From the NCBI GenBank assembly GCA_017617575.1, contig JAFZVY010000136.1, forward strand, positions 1 to 64,000: a DNA stretch of 64,000 bases, in the 5' to 3' direction. A program made the translations under genes and the position numbers. The DNA comes from Bacteroidaceae bacterium (GTDB lineage Bacteria; Bacteroidota; Bacteroidia; Bacteroidales; Bacteroidaceae). The notes beneath the pieces were generated by a model. The model was not told the origin of the DNA, did not search any database, and was given only the letters and a program-made list of their open reading frames with translations. Position 1 is the first letter of the stretch. Each line of letters starts with the position of its first letter. This document shows positions 36,930 to 45,791 of this stretch, piece after piece.

Positions 36930-37031
36930 GTATATATACTTATGTTTCTTGTTTTGTTTTTTCGTAAACTATTGTAAAATATAGTTTTTTTGTTGGGAAA
37001 CACAATAAAGACACGTCCAAATGAGAGTTTT

Positions 37032-37064
37032 TTTGCAATTATAGAATGGAAGTAGTATCTTTGC
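37032..37064 (+). promoter_or_regulatory. Promoter of the DUF554 gene
   Basis: TTTG (37032-37035), 20 nt, TATCTTTGC (37056-37064). The leader to ATG 37241 is about 170 nt and includes the tandem duplication at 37141-37180. Confidence 0.75.
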
Positions 37065-37140
37065 ACAAAAATAAATACTCACAAGAAGTCTATTGAAGAG
37101 GTTAAAACAAAAGGCGGACAGAAAAATGCAGAAAGATAAC

Positions 37141-37180
37141 TCATGGTGCAATTCTTGTCGTCATGGTGCAATTCTTGTCG
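37141..37180 (+). repeat. Exact 20-bp tandem duplication in the DUF554 leader
   Basis: TCATGGTGCAATTCTTGTCG occurs twice head-to-tail. It lies in a possible 27-codon reading frame (37126-37209), but that frame may be fortuitous. Confidence 0.8.
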
Positions 37181-37240
37181 TGAAACAATCAACTCTTTCA
37201 ATTGACTAATAAGGAAAACAAAACACTATAATAAATCACA

Positions 37241-37963
37241 ATGTTAGGAACAATAGTTAATACTTGTACAATAATTGTTGGTGGTGCTTTTGGCGCAATA
37301 GTTCGCGAAGGCATTGGCGACAAATACAAATCGGCTATGTTTAATGCCTTGGGACTTGCTTGTCTCGTGCTTGGCATGAATGCCTCCTTGCCTAATATGG
37401 CAAAGAGCGAGTACCCAGTCATGTTTATACTTAGCCTTGCCATCGGTGGATTGGTGGGAACTCGACTTGACTTGTCGGGACACATCGACCGCCTTAATGC
37501 GAAGATAAATGCCAAGCGTAACAAGGAGAACAATGCTCTTCAAGGTCTTGTTACCGGCTTGCTTCTGTACTGCATAGGCACCTTCAGTATTGTTGGTCCA
37601 GTATTGTCTTGTCTCTCTCCATCACACGGATGGGCGTTTGGTGAGCCTGGCAACACATATCTCTATACAAATGCAACACTTGACCTCGTGACAAGTGCCG
37701 TGCTTGCAGCTTCCTACGGATGGATAATGCTCCTTGCAGCACCTGTCTTGTTTTGTTGGCAAGGTATGTTCTACATGATTGCCTTCTACTTTGGTGAGGC
37801 AATGCCAGAGCCTATGCGTGTGGAACTGAGTATCGTGGGAGGCGTGCTTATCGTCAGTTCTGGTTTGGGAATACTTGGCATCAAGGATTGCAAGACGATT
37901 AACCTCCTTCCTTCATTGCTCGTACCCGTATTGTTTTACTTGATAAAGGGAATACTAAGTTAA
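37241..37963 (+). CDS. DUF554 membrane protein
   Basis: 240 residues, about seven hydrophobic spans. The start MLGTIVNTCTIIVGGAFGAI and the loop MNASLPNMAKSEYPVMFILS, GLVTGLLLYCIGTFSIVGPV and LDLVTSAVLAASYGWIMLLA are characteristic of DUF554 (YdfK-like) proteins. These are inner-membrane proteins, presumably transporters of unknown substrate. It has its own promoter and a structured 170-nt leader. Confidence 0.9.
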   Translation: MLGTIVNTCTIIVGGAFGAIVREGIGDKYKSAMFNALGLACLVLGMNASLPNMAKSEYPVMFILSLAIGGLVGTRLDLSGHIDRLNAKINAKRNKENNALQGLVTGLLLYCIGTFSIVGPVLSCLSPSHGWAFGEPGNTYLYTNATLDLVTSAVLAASYGWIMLLAAPVLFCWQGMFYMIAFYFGEAMPEPMRVELSIVGGVLIVSSGLGILGIKDCKTINLLPSLLVPVLFYLIKGILS

Positions 37964-38023
37964 GATTTAGGCAACGGTACTATTTTAGGATAAGGAACAA
38001 AAAATAAGACTCACAATATCACA

Positions 38024-39319
38024 ATGGTCGCACAACGATACATATTTCATGTTTGTCATTTTATTATGGCAGTTGTCATGCTTGCGTGCGTGACTTCATG
38101 TCATAAGGATGATGCGGATTGTGGCGACCCAAGTGAGATGCCACAGGATAGTGTGCCAAAGCCAGAGGAGAAGAAGAAAACGGAAAATGGTTTACCAATA
38201 ATCATGATTACGACGCCTGATGGGCGTGCCATACAGAGCAAGGAGACGTACATAGAAGGGGCAACGGTTACGGTCATAAATGAGGACTCCACGGAAGCGT
38301 TTTCGGCTAAGACTAAGATAAGGGGACGCGGTAACACCTCATGGTTGCTGATGCCTAAGAAATCGTATAAGTTGAAGTTGGAGAAAGCGCATTCTTTCTT
38401 TGGTGAGGCAGAGGACAAGGAGTGGGTACTAATAGCCAACTATTGTGACAAGGCAATGATTCGCAACGCCCTTGCGCTATACATGGGACAGCAGAGTACG
38501 CTCGACTATACCAGTTCGTTCCATTTCGTTGACCTCGAACTTAATGGCATCCCACAGGGTACATATATGCTGGCAGAGCAGATTAAGGCTGCACAACACA
38601 GAGTGGATGTAGGTGACGATGGCTATCTTGTTGTGGTGGAGTCACATTCATCTAACGATGAAGTGACGTTCAAGGTTAGCAACCTGCCTGTTGACGTTAC
38701 TCTCAAATCGCCTAAGGTAAAGGCGGACAGCGAGGAAGCAAAGTATGCACAAGCATTTATGCAACACGCCTCTGAGGTGTTGTTCAGCAATAAATTCCTT
38801 GATCCAGATGATGGCTACAAGAAATACATAGACATGGACAGCTTTGCGGAGTGGTATGTGATAAACGAGATAGCACGAAACATGGATGCCGTGATGTATG
38901 GCAGTTGCTATATGCACTTTAGAAAAGACGGTAAACTGACCATGGGACCTATATGGGACTTCGACATCGCCTTTGGCAACGTGAACTATAATGATGGTTG
39001 GAAGACGGATGGATTCTGGGTCAAGAGAAGCAATTTCATGGGTCGTCTCTTCAAAGACCCTGCTTTTGTGCAAAAGGTAAAGGAACGAATGAATTACTAC
39101 CATTCCAACAAACAACTGTACATTGACTTTATAGACAGCATGGCAAATGCCATTTACAAGAGTCAGGAAGCAAACGAACAGATATGGCACACAATGAATG
39201 AGGACATCTGGCCTTGCTACACTGTGTATGGTTCATACGAAGCAGAAGTAAACCACCTAAAGGAATGGCTTGATAAACGTATGGACTGGTTGCAGAAAGA
39301 GATACAGGAAATGAAATAA
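38024..39319 (+). CDS. CotH-kinase-family lipoprotein
   Basis: 431 residues. A lipoprotein signal (VMLACVTSC) and an acidic/Lys linker precede a short beta domain and the CotH domain (about 85-400). Motifs seen: AKTKIRGRGNTSWLLMPKKS, WVLIANYCDKAMIRNALAL, GTYMLAEQIKAAQHRVDVG, and the metal-binding-like GPIWDFDIAFGN. CotH of Bacillus phosphorylates spore coat proteins; Bacteroidetes homologues are surface or periplasmic proteins of unknown substrate. The following gene is 19 nt away, suggesting an operon. A second, far larger CotH protein is encoded at 49949. Confidence 0.88.
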   Translation: MVAQRYIFHVCHFIMAVVMLACVTSCHKDDADCGDPSEMPQDSVPKPEEKKKTENGLPIIMITTPDGRAIQSKETYIEGATVTVINEDSTEAFSAKTKIRGRGNTSWLLMPKKSYKLKLEKAHSFFGEAEDKEWVLIANYCDKAMIRNALALYMGQQSTLDYTSSFHFVDLELNGIPQGTYMLAEQIKAAQHRVDVGDDGYLVVVESHSSNDEVTFKVSNLPVDVTLKSPKVKADSEEAKYAQAFMQHASEVLFSNKFLDPDDGYKKYIDMDSFAEWYVINEIARNMDAVMYGSCYMHFRKDGKLTMGPIWDFDIAFGNVNYNDGWKTDGFWVKRSNFMGRLFKDPAFVQKVKERMNYYHSNKQLYIDFIDSMANAIYKSQEANEQIWHTMNEDIWPCYTVYGSYEAEVNHLKEWLDKRMDWLQKEIQEMK

Positions 39320-39338
39320 AAAACAATAAGGACAATAT

Positions 39339-39785
39339 ATGAAAGTATTTTTAGCACCAAAAGTATTGTGGAGCAAGGAAGACTTCCACTTTACGGACAA
39401 TACAGTACAGAACTATGTGACACAGGATGTTGCATCATGGGGATTACTTGCCGAACTCCCTGCCGTACCTCGTGTTGGCGACCAGATATGCGTGTCAGGA
39501 TGGGCGGAAAGCCTCTACATGCAACTGAAGGAGTATCTGCGTCTTCCTACTACGAGCATAACAAAGTTCGTAAATGCATATCGTTTCCACAAGAACCTTG
39601 AGGACGAGGAAATGTCATGGGGTGCAGAGAATCCAGACCTATCACGCTATGACAATGAAGACCTACTTGCAGCCCTCTGCTACTCACGTCTTGAGGACAG
39701 TCTTACTGTCCCACTATGGACGGCAACAAAGGTAGCCTTCATTCCAGACTCCGAAGTCGTATTTGTTGAGGTGGACGTGAAATAA
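39339..39785 (+). CDS. Hypothetical protein downstream of CotH
   Basis: 148 residues, not recognised. No signal peptide or membrane span. It is mildly acidic with a central Trp/aromatic-rich part (SWGLLAELPAVPRVGDQICV) that looks like a small beta-barrel such as an OB or SH3-like fold, then a helical segment (FHKNLEDEEMSWGAENPDLS). It starts 19 nt after cotH and ends before a bidirectional terminator-like repeat. No function proposed. Confidence 0.6.
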   Translation: MKVFLAPKVLWSKEDFHFTDNTVQNYVTQDVASWGLLAELPAVPRVGDQICVSGWAESLYMQLKEYLRLPTTSITKFVNAYRFHKNLEDEEMSWGAENPDLSRYDNEDLLAALCYSRLEDSLTVPLWTATKVAFIPDSEVVFVEVDVK

Positions 39786-39850
39786 TGGAAATGTCCAATA
39801 ATCATAAAAGGGATTGCCACATGGAGAACATGTAATTTTCTCCCAAACAT

Positions 39851-40037
39851 AAAAAAGTTTGTAAGTTTTTTTAAGTTCTTTTGTTCTTATGGTTATTTTT
39901 TCCGTAAGACTAAAAATCAAGAACCTAAAAGCTTACAAACTTTTTTTTGCCTACATTTATGGCATTACAAAATGTAATTGTGTACAATTATCAATATTTC
40001 ATAGCAAAGATACACCAATTAAATAATAGCTATCAAA
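39851..40037 (-). ncRNA. Candidate minus-strand small RNA
   Basis: A minus-strand promoter, TTTG (40034-40037), 21 nt, TATCTTTGC (40004-40012), points into a gap with no minus-strand gene. About 150 nt on, an inverted repeat (AAAAAAGTTTGTAAG at 39851-39865 with its inverse at 39932-39946, extended imperfectly by AAGTTCTT) ends in a T run. The repeat can also terminate the plus-strand gene before it. Confidence 0.4.
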
Positions 40038-40049
40038 GTATTGTGAGAG

Positions 40050-40523
40050 TTACTCGTGATGGTAAGGTTCACCTTTCATTATGGTCATGGCACGATAGAC
40101 TTGTTCAACGAAGATGAGACGTATCATCTGATGTGAGAAGGTCATCTTGGAGAGGGATATCTTCTCGTTGGCAGCATCGTACACGGCAGGAGAGAAGCCA
40201 TAAGGACCACCAATGATGAAGACGAGACGCTTGTTAACGGTGTTCATCTTCTTCTCCACCCACTCGGAAAACTCAATGGAACGGAACTCCTTGCCATGCT
40301 CATCAAGGAGGACAACATGGTCGCCCCCCTGCAGCTGTTTGAGAATAAGCTCACCCTCTGCCTGTTTCTGTTGCTCAGCCGACAGGCTCTTGGTATTCTT
40401 CAGTTCAGGTATAGTGACAATCTCGAAGCCAATATAATGCTTCACCCTACCTGCATATTCGTCTATCAGCTTGACAAAGTCCTTATTGACCGTCTTGCCT
40501 ACTAATAATAATGTTATCTTCAT
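40050..40523 (-). CDS. rlmH: 23S rRNA pseudouridine-1915 N3-methyltransferase
   Basis: 157 residues from ATG 40523, the normal RlmH length; a longer frame would run into repeat spacer 3. It methylates N3 of pseudouridine 1915 in helix 69 of 23S rRNA. The SPOUT-fold features are VVLLDEHGKEFRSIEFSEW, the SAM-knot IIGGPYGFS near 105, and the C-terminal LSKMTFSHQMIRLIFVEQVY with RAMTIMKGEPYHHE. Confidence 0.97.
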   Translation of the reverse strand: MKITLLLVGKTVNKDFVKLIDEYAGRVKHYIGFEIVTIPELKNTKSLSAEQQKQAEGELILKQLQGGDHVVLLDEHGKEFRSIEFSEWVEKKMNTVNKRLVFIIGGPYGFSPAVYDAANEKISLSKMTFSHQMIRLIFVEQVYRAMTIMKGEPYHHE

Positions 40524-40719
40524 AAAAACAGCCCCCCGTCCCCCGAAGGGGGCGGCCATCCGGATTCTATCGTTTATTTATTATCAATTGTCAATTAAGC
40601 TCCCCCGTCCCGGACGGCATGTTAATTATTAATTATTAATTGTTAATTATCAATTGTCAATTGTCAATTAAGCTCCCCCGTCCCGAAAGGCCGCCCCCTT
40701 CGGGGGTTGGGGGGCTTTT
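40524..40719. repeat. Spacer element 3 with GCCCCC / GGGGGC termini and 28-bp direct repeat
   Basis: Fills the gap between the RSH gene and rlmH. The left end is AGCCCCCCGTCCCCCGAAGG and the right end CCCCCTTCGGGGGTTGGGGG-GCT. Inside, CAATTGTCAATTAAGCTCCC followed by CCGTCCCG occurs exactly at 40585-40612 and 40658-40685, separated by TTAATTATTAATT-type sequence. Confidence 0.7.
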
Positions 40720-42938
40720 TACCTAATCACCTGCTTCACACCCTTCACAGTTTGAATCTTCTTGATGATGCCTGACAGTTGCTTTTGTTCCTGAATCATG
40801 ATGGTGAGTGTGCCTGAGAACAAGCCATCCTCTGATGACTGGATGCTGATGCCACGCAAGAGCACGTTCTTCTCCTTACTGATAATGGAAGTGATGTTGT
40901 TGACAATACCTATATCATCATGTCCTACCACACGGAGCGTTACAGGATACTGACCACTACCCTTTCCTGCCCAGCGTGCCTGAATGACGCGGTAACCCAT
41001 GGATTCACGCATACGATTAGCATTAGGACAGTCGCAACGGTGGATGGTTATGCCTCGGTTGATAGTCACAAATCCGAAGACGTCATCACCATAGATAGGA
41101 TTACAGCACTTGGCAAGCGTGTATTCTATACCCTTGATATTATTGTCGAGTACGAGCACATCCTTGTTGCCCTGTGCCCTGTCGTCAGGAGTGGAGACAA
41201 CATAGTTCTCTGCACTATGCAGAGGGTTAACCTCGTTGCCTGTGTTGTTGTCACGCTCAATGGACTCCACATAACGCTCTATGACGGTGTTAACGTCAAG
41301 GACTTCCTCGGCTATTGCCTGATAGAACTCGTTGGTGTGCTTATAACCCATGCGCTTGATGAGACGAGCCATGCGAGCCTCATCCATGTCTATCTTACGG
41401 TTCTTGAACTTACGTTCAATCATCTCCTTGGCAAGGGTGATGGTCTTCATCTCCAGTTCTGCTATTGACTGGCGTATCTTGGTCTTTGCCTTTGACGTAA
41501 CGGCAAAGTTGAGCCAGTCACGCTTAGGCACCTGCTTAGGCGATGTGAGAATCTCCACCTGGTCGCCACTCTGGAGTCGGGTACGTATATGGACGTTCTT
41601 TCCGTTTACCTTACCGCCCTGACAATGGCATCCCACGTTGGTATGCACGAGGAAGGCGAAGTCGAGAACCGTAGCACCCACAGGGAGCTTGAACAAGTCG
41701 CCCTTTGGGGTAAAGACAAATACCTCATCAGAATAGAGGTCAACCTTAAACTGGTCAACAAGTTGCTCATCGCTCGTACCTCCTGCCTCAAGAACGGAAC
41801 GTATGTCCTTGAGCCATTCCTCAAGCTTTGCACCACTATCCTTCACGCCCTTGTACCTCCAATGGGCAGCAATACCACGCTCGGCAACCTCATCCATGCG
41901 TTCCGTGCGTATCTGTATCTCCACCCACTTGCCTTCAGGTCCCATGACCGTGATGTGGAGGCTCTCGTATCCGTTGCTCTTAGGCACGGAGAGCCAGTCA
42001 CGCATACGCTTAGGGTTAGGACGATACATGTCCGTAACGATGGAGAACACCTGCCAGCAGTCCTGCTTCTCCTTGTCAAGCTCGGAGTCAATGATGATAC
42101 GTATGGCAAAGAGGTCGTAGATGCCTTCAAACTTACACTTCTGCTTCTGCATCTTCTGCCAGATGGAGTGGATGGACTTGGTACGTCCCTTGACGTGGAA
42201 CTTGAGTCCTGCGGCAGAAAGCTTTTCCTCAATAGGTCCTATGAAGTCGGCAATATACTTGTCACGAGACTTCTTTGTCTCGGCAAGCTTTTCCTTAATC
42301 ATATAATAGACCTCAGGATTGAGGTACTTGAGCGAGAGGTCTTCCAGCTCTGACTTGATGAGATAGAGTCCGAGCTTATGCGCAAGCGGAGCATAAAGAT
42401 GACTTGCTTCCGTTGCCACCTTCACACGCTCCTCCTCCGTTCCCTTGTCCTTAATCTGGCGCATGAGGTTCACACGGTCAGCTATGATGATAAAGATGAC
42501 ACGCATATCCTCTGCAAAGGACAGAAGGAGGTCGCGGAAATTCTCCGTCTCTATAGAAGCGTTCTTTGCATACAGCTCGTTGACCTTGATGATACCGCGA
42601 ATGATATGTGCCACATCATCGCCAAACGCCTCCTGTACGGATTCAATGGTTCTTACGCCCAGAGCCACACAATCGTGAAGCAGGACACTAAGTATGGAGG
42701 CACGATTAAGTCCAATCTCCTCTGCCAGTATTATGGCTGTCTGGAGGTCGAAGACGATAGGATTAAGCCCGAACGCATTACGCTTCAGGGCACCTTGTTG
42801 CTCACCATCAAGTATAATCTCACGGATGATACGCTCGTCATCGGACGAGAACATATCCCCCGTCAACTGTTGCAACTTCTTTATTGAATCGAGAAGAAGA
42901 ACCTTCTCTTCTTCTGGCAAGGTAAGTTTTTCTTCCAT
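40719..42938 (-). CDS. Long RelA/SpoT homologue, synthetase with degenerate hydrolase domain
   Basis: 739 residues, full RSH length. The hydrolase-domain position (about 50-180) reads LLHDCVALG at 85-93, so the HD is kept but the following Glu-Asp pair is lost, and the ADRLHNMRT-type motif is ADRVNLMRQ at 153-161. The synthetase domain is intact (YDLFAIRIII, SVPKSNGYESLHITVMGPEG, VEIQIRTERMDEVAERGIAA). TGS (EVFVFTPKGDLFKLPVGATV) and C-terminal ACT domains follow. It is likely a (p)ppGpp synthetase without hydrolase activity, i.e. RelA-like. Confidence 0.92.
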   Translation of the reverse strand: MEEKLTLPEEEKVLLLDSIKKLQQLTGDMFSSDDERIIREIILDGEQQGALKRNAFGLNPIVFDLQTAIILAEEIGLNRASILSVLLHDCVALGVRTIESVQEAFGDDVAHIIRGIIKVNELYAKNASIETENFRDLLLSFAEDMRVIFIIIADRVNLMRQIKDKGTEEERVKVATEASHLYAPLAHKLGLYLIKSELEDLSLKYLNPEVYYMIKEKLAETKKSRDKYIADFIGPIEEKLSAAGLKFHVKGRTKSIHSIWQKMQKQKCKFEGIYDLFAIRIIIDSELDKEKQDCWQVFSIVTDMYRPNPKRMRDWLSVPKSNGYESLHITVMGPEGKWVEIQIRTERMDEVAERGIAAHWRYKGVKDSGAKLEEWLKDIRSVLEAGGTSDEQLVDQFKVDLYSDEVFVFTPKGDLFKLPVGATVLDFAFLVHTNVGCHCQGGKVNGKNVHIRTRLQSGDQVEILTSPKQVPKRDWLNFAVTSKAKTKIRQSIAELEMKTITLAKEMIERKFKNRKIDMDEARMARLIKRMGYKHTNEFYQAIAEEVLDVNTVIERYVESIERDNNTGNEVNPLHSAENYVVSTPDDRAQGNKDVLVLDNNIKGIEYTLAKCCNPIYGDDVFGFVTINRGITIHRCDCPNANRMRESMGYRVIQARWAGKGSGQYPVTLRVVGHDDIGIVNNITSIISKEKNVLLRGISIQSSEDGLFSGTLTIMIQEQKQLSGIIKKIQTVKGVKQVIR

Positions 42939-43058
42939 ACGCTACTTTCCTTGTTTTTTTGTGATTGTGAGGTAATGCTGTTCCTATGAGAAGCGTCAGT
43001 AGTTAAACGCAAAACGTTTAACTCTGGACACTCAACCTCGTGAGGTCAAGCCACTATA

Positions 43059-43985
43059 TTATCCATTCTTTGACACCAAGTCCCTAAATACGGCAGGATA
43101 TGGTGTCTCGAACTTCAGATGCTCGTGTGTGATTGGGTGGGTAAACTCAAGAAGGAAAGCGTGGAGACACATTCTGCCAGCAGCATCGGCTGCCTCGCCA
43201 TATACAGCATCCGTACTTCCATACTTGAAGTCGCCCACTACAGGATGACCGAGATCCTGCATGTGAACACGTATCTGGTTCTTGCGACCTGTGTCAAGCT
43301 TTAGCTCCATAAGGCTGAAGCCATTGGCACGCTTGATGGTCTTATAGTGTGTCACGGCATACTTACCTCCATTGTCCGTGGCACTTGAGTAAGTGACGAA
43401 CATCTTGTTGTCGGTAAGCCATGAACATACTTCGCCTGCATCCTTCTCCATGTCGCCCTGTACCACGGCTACGTAACGGCGGTCAGTAACGACCTCCTTC
43501 CAGTTGTCGGTGAACATCTGCTGTACGTCCCTGCGCTTGGCAAAGATGAGAAGACCAGAAGTCTCCTTATCGAGGCGGTGAACAGTATGTACGGAGAATG
43601 TGCGGCTTGTACGCTTAACATACTCGTCGAGGATATCCTTCACGGTAAGTGAACGGCTACCCGGCTGTGAGTTTGTAAGAATACCGTTGACCTTCTCCAC
43701 CACGAGGATGAAGGCATCCTCATACACAATCTTAACCCACTTGTTGCGGAAATCATGCTTGTGACGCTTATTGGCAATCTGCACAAGCTGACCCGGCTTA
43801 AGCAGGGTGTTGAACTGTGTTGTCTGAACCTTGTCGACATACACCATACGCTGCGACAAGAGTTCCTTTATCTTTGTACGTGAACCTCCCACATACTTCT
43901 GGAGGAATGGCATAAGCTCCATCTCCTCCTTTACAGGATAATCCACGTATTTGTTTCTTGCTTTATTATCGAAATAATTACTCAT
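43059..43985 (-). CDS. RluA-family 23S rRNA pseudouridine synthase
   Basis: 308 residues. An N-terminal S4-like segment (LMPFLQKYVGGSRTKIKELL) binds RNA. The catalytic module has the RluA signature HRLDKETSGLLIFAKR with the essential Asp near residue 138, VEKVNGILTNS, and LDTGRKNQIRVHMQDLGHPV near 235. RluA/RluC/RluD relatives isomerise uridines in 23S rRNA or tRNA; which site is modified cannot be told from sequence alone. It sits among other rRNA-modification genes (rlmH, rlmD) on the same strand. Confidence 0.9.
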   Translation of the reverse strand: MSNYFDNKARNKYVDYPVKEEMELMPFLQKYVGGSRTKIKELLSQRMVYVDKVQTTQFNTLLKPGQLVQIANKRHKHDFRNKWVKIVYEDAFILVVEKVNGILTNSQPGSRSLTVKDILDEYVKRTSRTFSVHTVHRLDKETSGLLIFAKRRDVQQMFTDNWKEVVTDRRYVAVVQGDMEKDAGEVCSWLTDNKMFVTYSSATDNGGKYAVTHYKTIKRANGFSLMELKLDTGRKNQIRVHMQDLGHPVVGDFKYGSTDAVYGEAADAAGRMCLHAFLLEFTHPITHEHLKFETPYPAVFRDLVSKNG

Positions 43986-43987
43986 AA

Positions 43988-44340
43988 AAAAGCCCCCCGA
44001 CCTTCGGAGTTAAAAGTTAAAAATTAAAAGTTAAAAGTTTAGCTGACTCATAACTTAAAACTCAGAACTCCATTGGCGGCCATCCAGTTCATGGGGGAGA
44101 TGGCATTATCTTGCATTATTCATGCTTCATAATGCAAGAGTTAAAAATTATAAATTAAAAGTTAAAAATTGAAGATTACTCGTATTCCTTGTTAGCGATA
44201 AGAACTCCAAACTCTCAACTCAACTTTTAACTGTTAACTTTTACTTATTAACTCCAGTATGAATAACACTGGCCAGTTTCCCCGAAAAGCATGTTCCGTC
44301 TCTATCCGAACGGTTGCCCCCTTCGGGGGTTAGGGGGCTA
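43988..44340. repeat. Spacer element 4 with GCCCCC / GGGGGC termini
   Basis: The 352-nt gap between rlmD and the pseudouridine synthase gene holds no gene. It starts AAGCCCCCCGACCTTCGG and ends GCCCCCTTCGGGGGTTAGGG-GGCT. Between are many AGTTAAAAGTTAAA-type strings in both orientations, making long weak hairpins. Confidence 0.6.
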
Positions 44341-45753
44341 TCTCTTCTCCAGAAGCACTACGTTCTCCACGTGCTGAGTGTGAGGGAACATATCTACTGG
44401 CTGCACCTTCACCACCTTGTAGTCGGCATCAAGAAGCTGGAGGTCACGTGCCTGTGTGGCAGGATTACAGCTTACATACACGATACGCTTAGGTGAGGCG
44501 AAGAGGATGGTGTCTATCACATCCTGATGCATGCCTGCTCTTGGAGGGTCGGTAATGATGACATCCGGACGTCCATGCTCCTCGATGAAGTCCTTGTTGA
44601 GGATATCCTTCATGTCACCAGCATAGAAGAGAGTATTGTCAATACCGTTAATCTGTGAGTTCACCTTGGCATCCTCAATAGCCTCTGGTACGTACTCAAT
44701 ACCGATAACCTTCTTTGCCTTCTTGGCTACGAAGTTGGCAATAGTACCCGTACCTGTGTAGAGGTCATAAACGAGTTCCTCGCCTGTGAGGTCGGCAAAG
44801 TTACGTGCAACGCTATAGAGCTCGTATGCCTGGTCTGTATTTGTCTGATAGAAAGACTTAGGTCCTACCTTGAACTTGAGGTCTTCCATCGTCTCGTAGA
44901 TGAAATCAGTACCCTTGAAACAATGTACTTCCTGGTCGCCGAATGTGTCGTTACACTTATGGTTGTCCACATAGAGGAGCGAAGTAATCTGTGGGAACGT
45001 GTCTGCAAGGTGCTGCATGAGATCCATTGCCTGCTTGTTCTCCTCCTTTGTCTCTATGCGGAACTGCATGAGAAGCATGAACTCGCCCGTGTTAGAGTTA
45101 CGAAGCATCATACTACGGAGAAGACCTGCATTCTCGCGAAGGTCGTAGAACACGAGACCATTCTTGATGGCATAGTCACGTATGTCGTTACGTATCTGGT
45201 TCTGGAGGTCATCCATGAGGTGACACTTCTCTATGTCAAGTATCTTGTCAAATGCTCCTGTGATATGGAAACCAACAGCATCCATCACGTCGTACTTGAC
45301 ATCCTGCTTAACCTCTTCCTCTGTAAGCCAACGCTTGTTTGAGAAACCGTACTCCAACTTGTTGCGGTACTCGCGTGTCTTCTTGCTACCGAGGATAGGC
45401 ATGAACTCAGGAAGCTCAACCTTACCAATACGGCTGAGATTGTCATATACCTGCTGCTGCTTTGCCTTGAGCTGTTCCTCATACTTGAGACACTGCCACT
45501 TACATCCGCCACACACACCATAGTGCTGGCAGAATGGAGTGTCACGAAGAGGACTGTACTCATGAATATTCACGGCAACAGCCTCCATATAACTGTTCTT
45601 CTTTTTCTTTACCTGAAGGTCAACCACATCACCTGGCACAACGTATGGCACAAACACTACCTTGTCATCAACACGTGCAAGTGCCTTACCCTCTGCTGCC
45701 ACAGCAGTTATCGTGATATTCTCAAGTATTGGAAGATTCTTTTTCTTTCGCAT
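44338..45753 (-). CDS. rlmD: 23S rRNA (uracil-1939-C5)-methyltransferase family protein
   Basis: 471 residues. An N-terminal TRAM domain (ITITAVAAEGKALARVDDKV) is followed by a [4Fe-4S] cluster motif (CQHYGVCGGCKWQC near 75-88). The SAM-binding class I domain has DLYTGTGTIANFVAKKA and IGIEYVPEAI. The catalytic Cys lies in YVSCNPATQARDL, and the partner motif is ITDPPRAGMH. These define the RlmD/RumA group. Some homologues of this group methylate other uridines, so the exact target is an inference. Confidence 0.92.
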   Translation of the reverse strand: MRKKKNLPILENITITAVAAEGKALARVDDKVVFVPYVVPGDVVDLQVKKKKNSYMEAVAVNIHEYSPLRDTPFCQHYGVCGGCKWQCLKYEEQLKAKQQQVYDNLSRIGKVELPEFMPILGSKKTREYRNKLEYGFSNKRWLTEEEVKQDVKYDVMDAVGFHITGAFDKILDIEKCHLMDDLQNQIRNDIRDYAIKNGLVFYDLRENAGLLRSMMLRNSNTGEFMLLMQFRIETKEENKQAMDLMQHLADTFPQITSLLYVDNHKCNDTFGDQEVHCFKGTDFIYETMEDLKFKVGPKSFYQTNTDQAYELYSVARNFADLTGEELVYDLYTGTGTIANFVAKKAKKVIGIEYVPEAIEDAKVNSQINGIDNTLFYAGDMKDILNKDFIEEHGRPDVIITDPPRAGMHQDVIDTILFASPKRIVYVSCNPATQARDLQLLDADYKVVKVQPVDMFPHTQHVENVVLLEKR

Positions 45754-45791
45754 ATATATTGTTTAATCTATAATCTAAAATTTGACATTCC

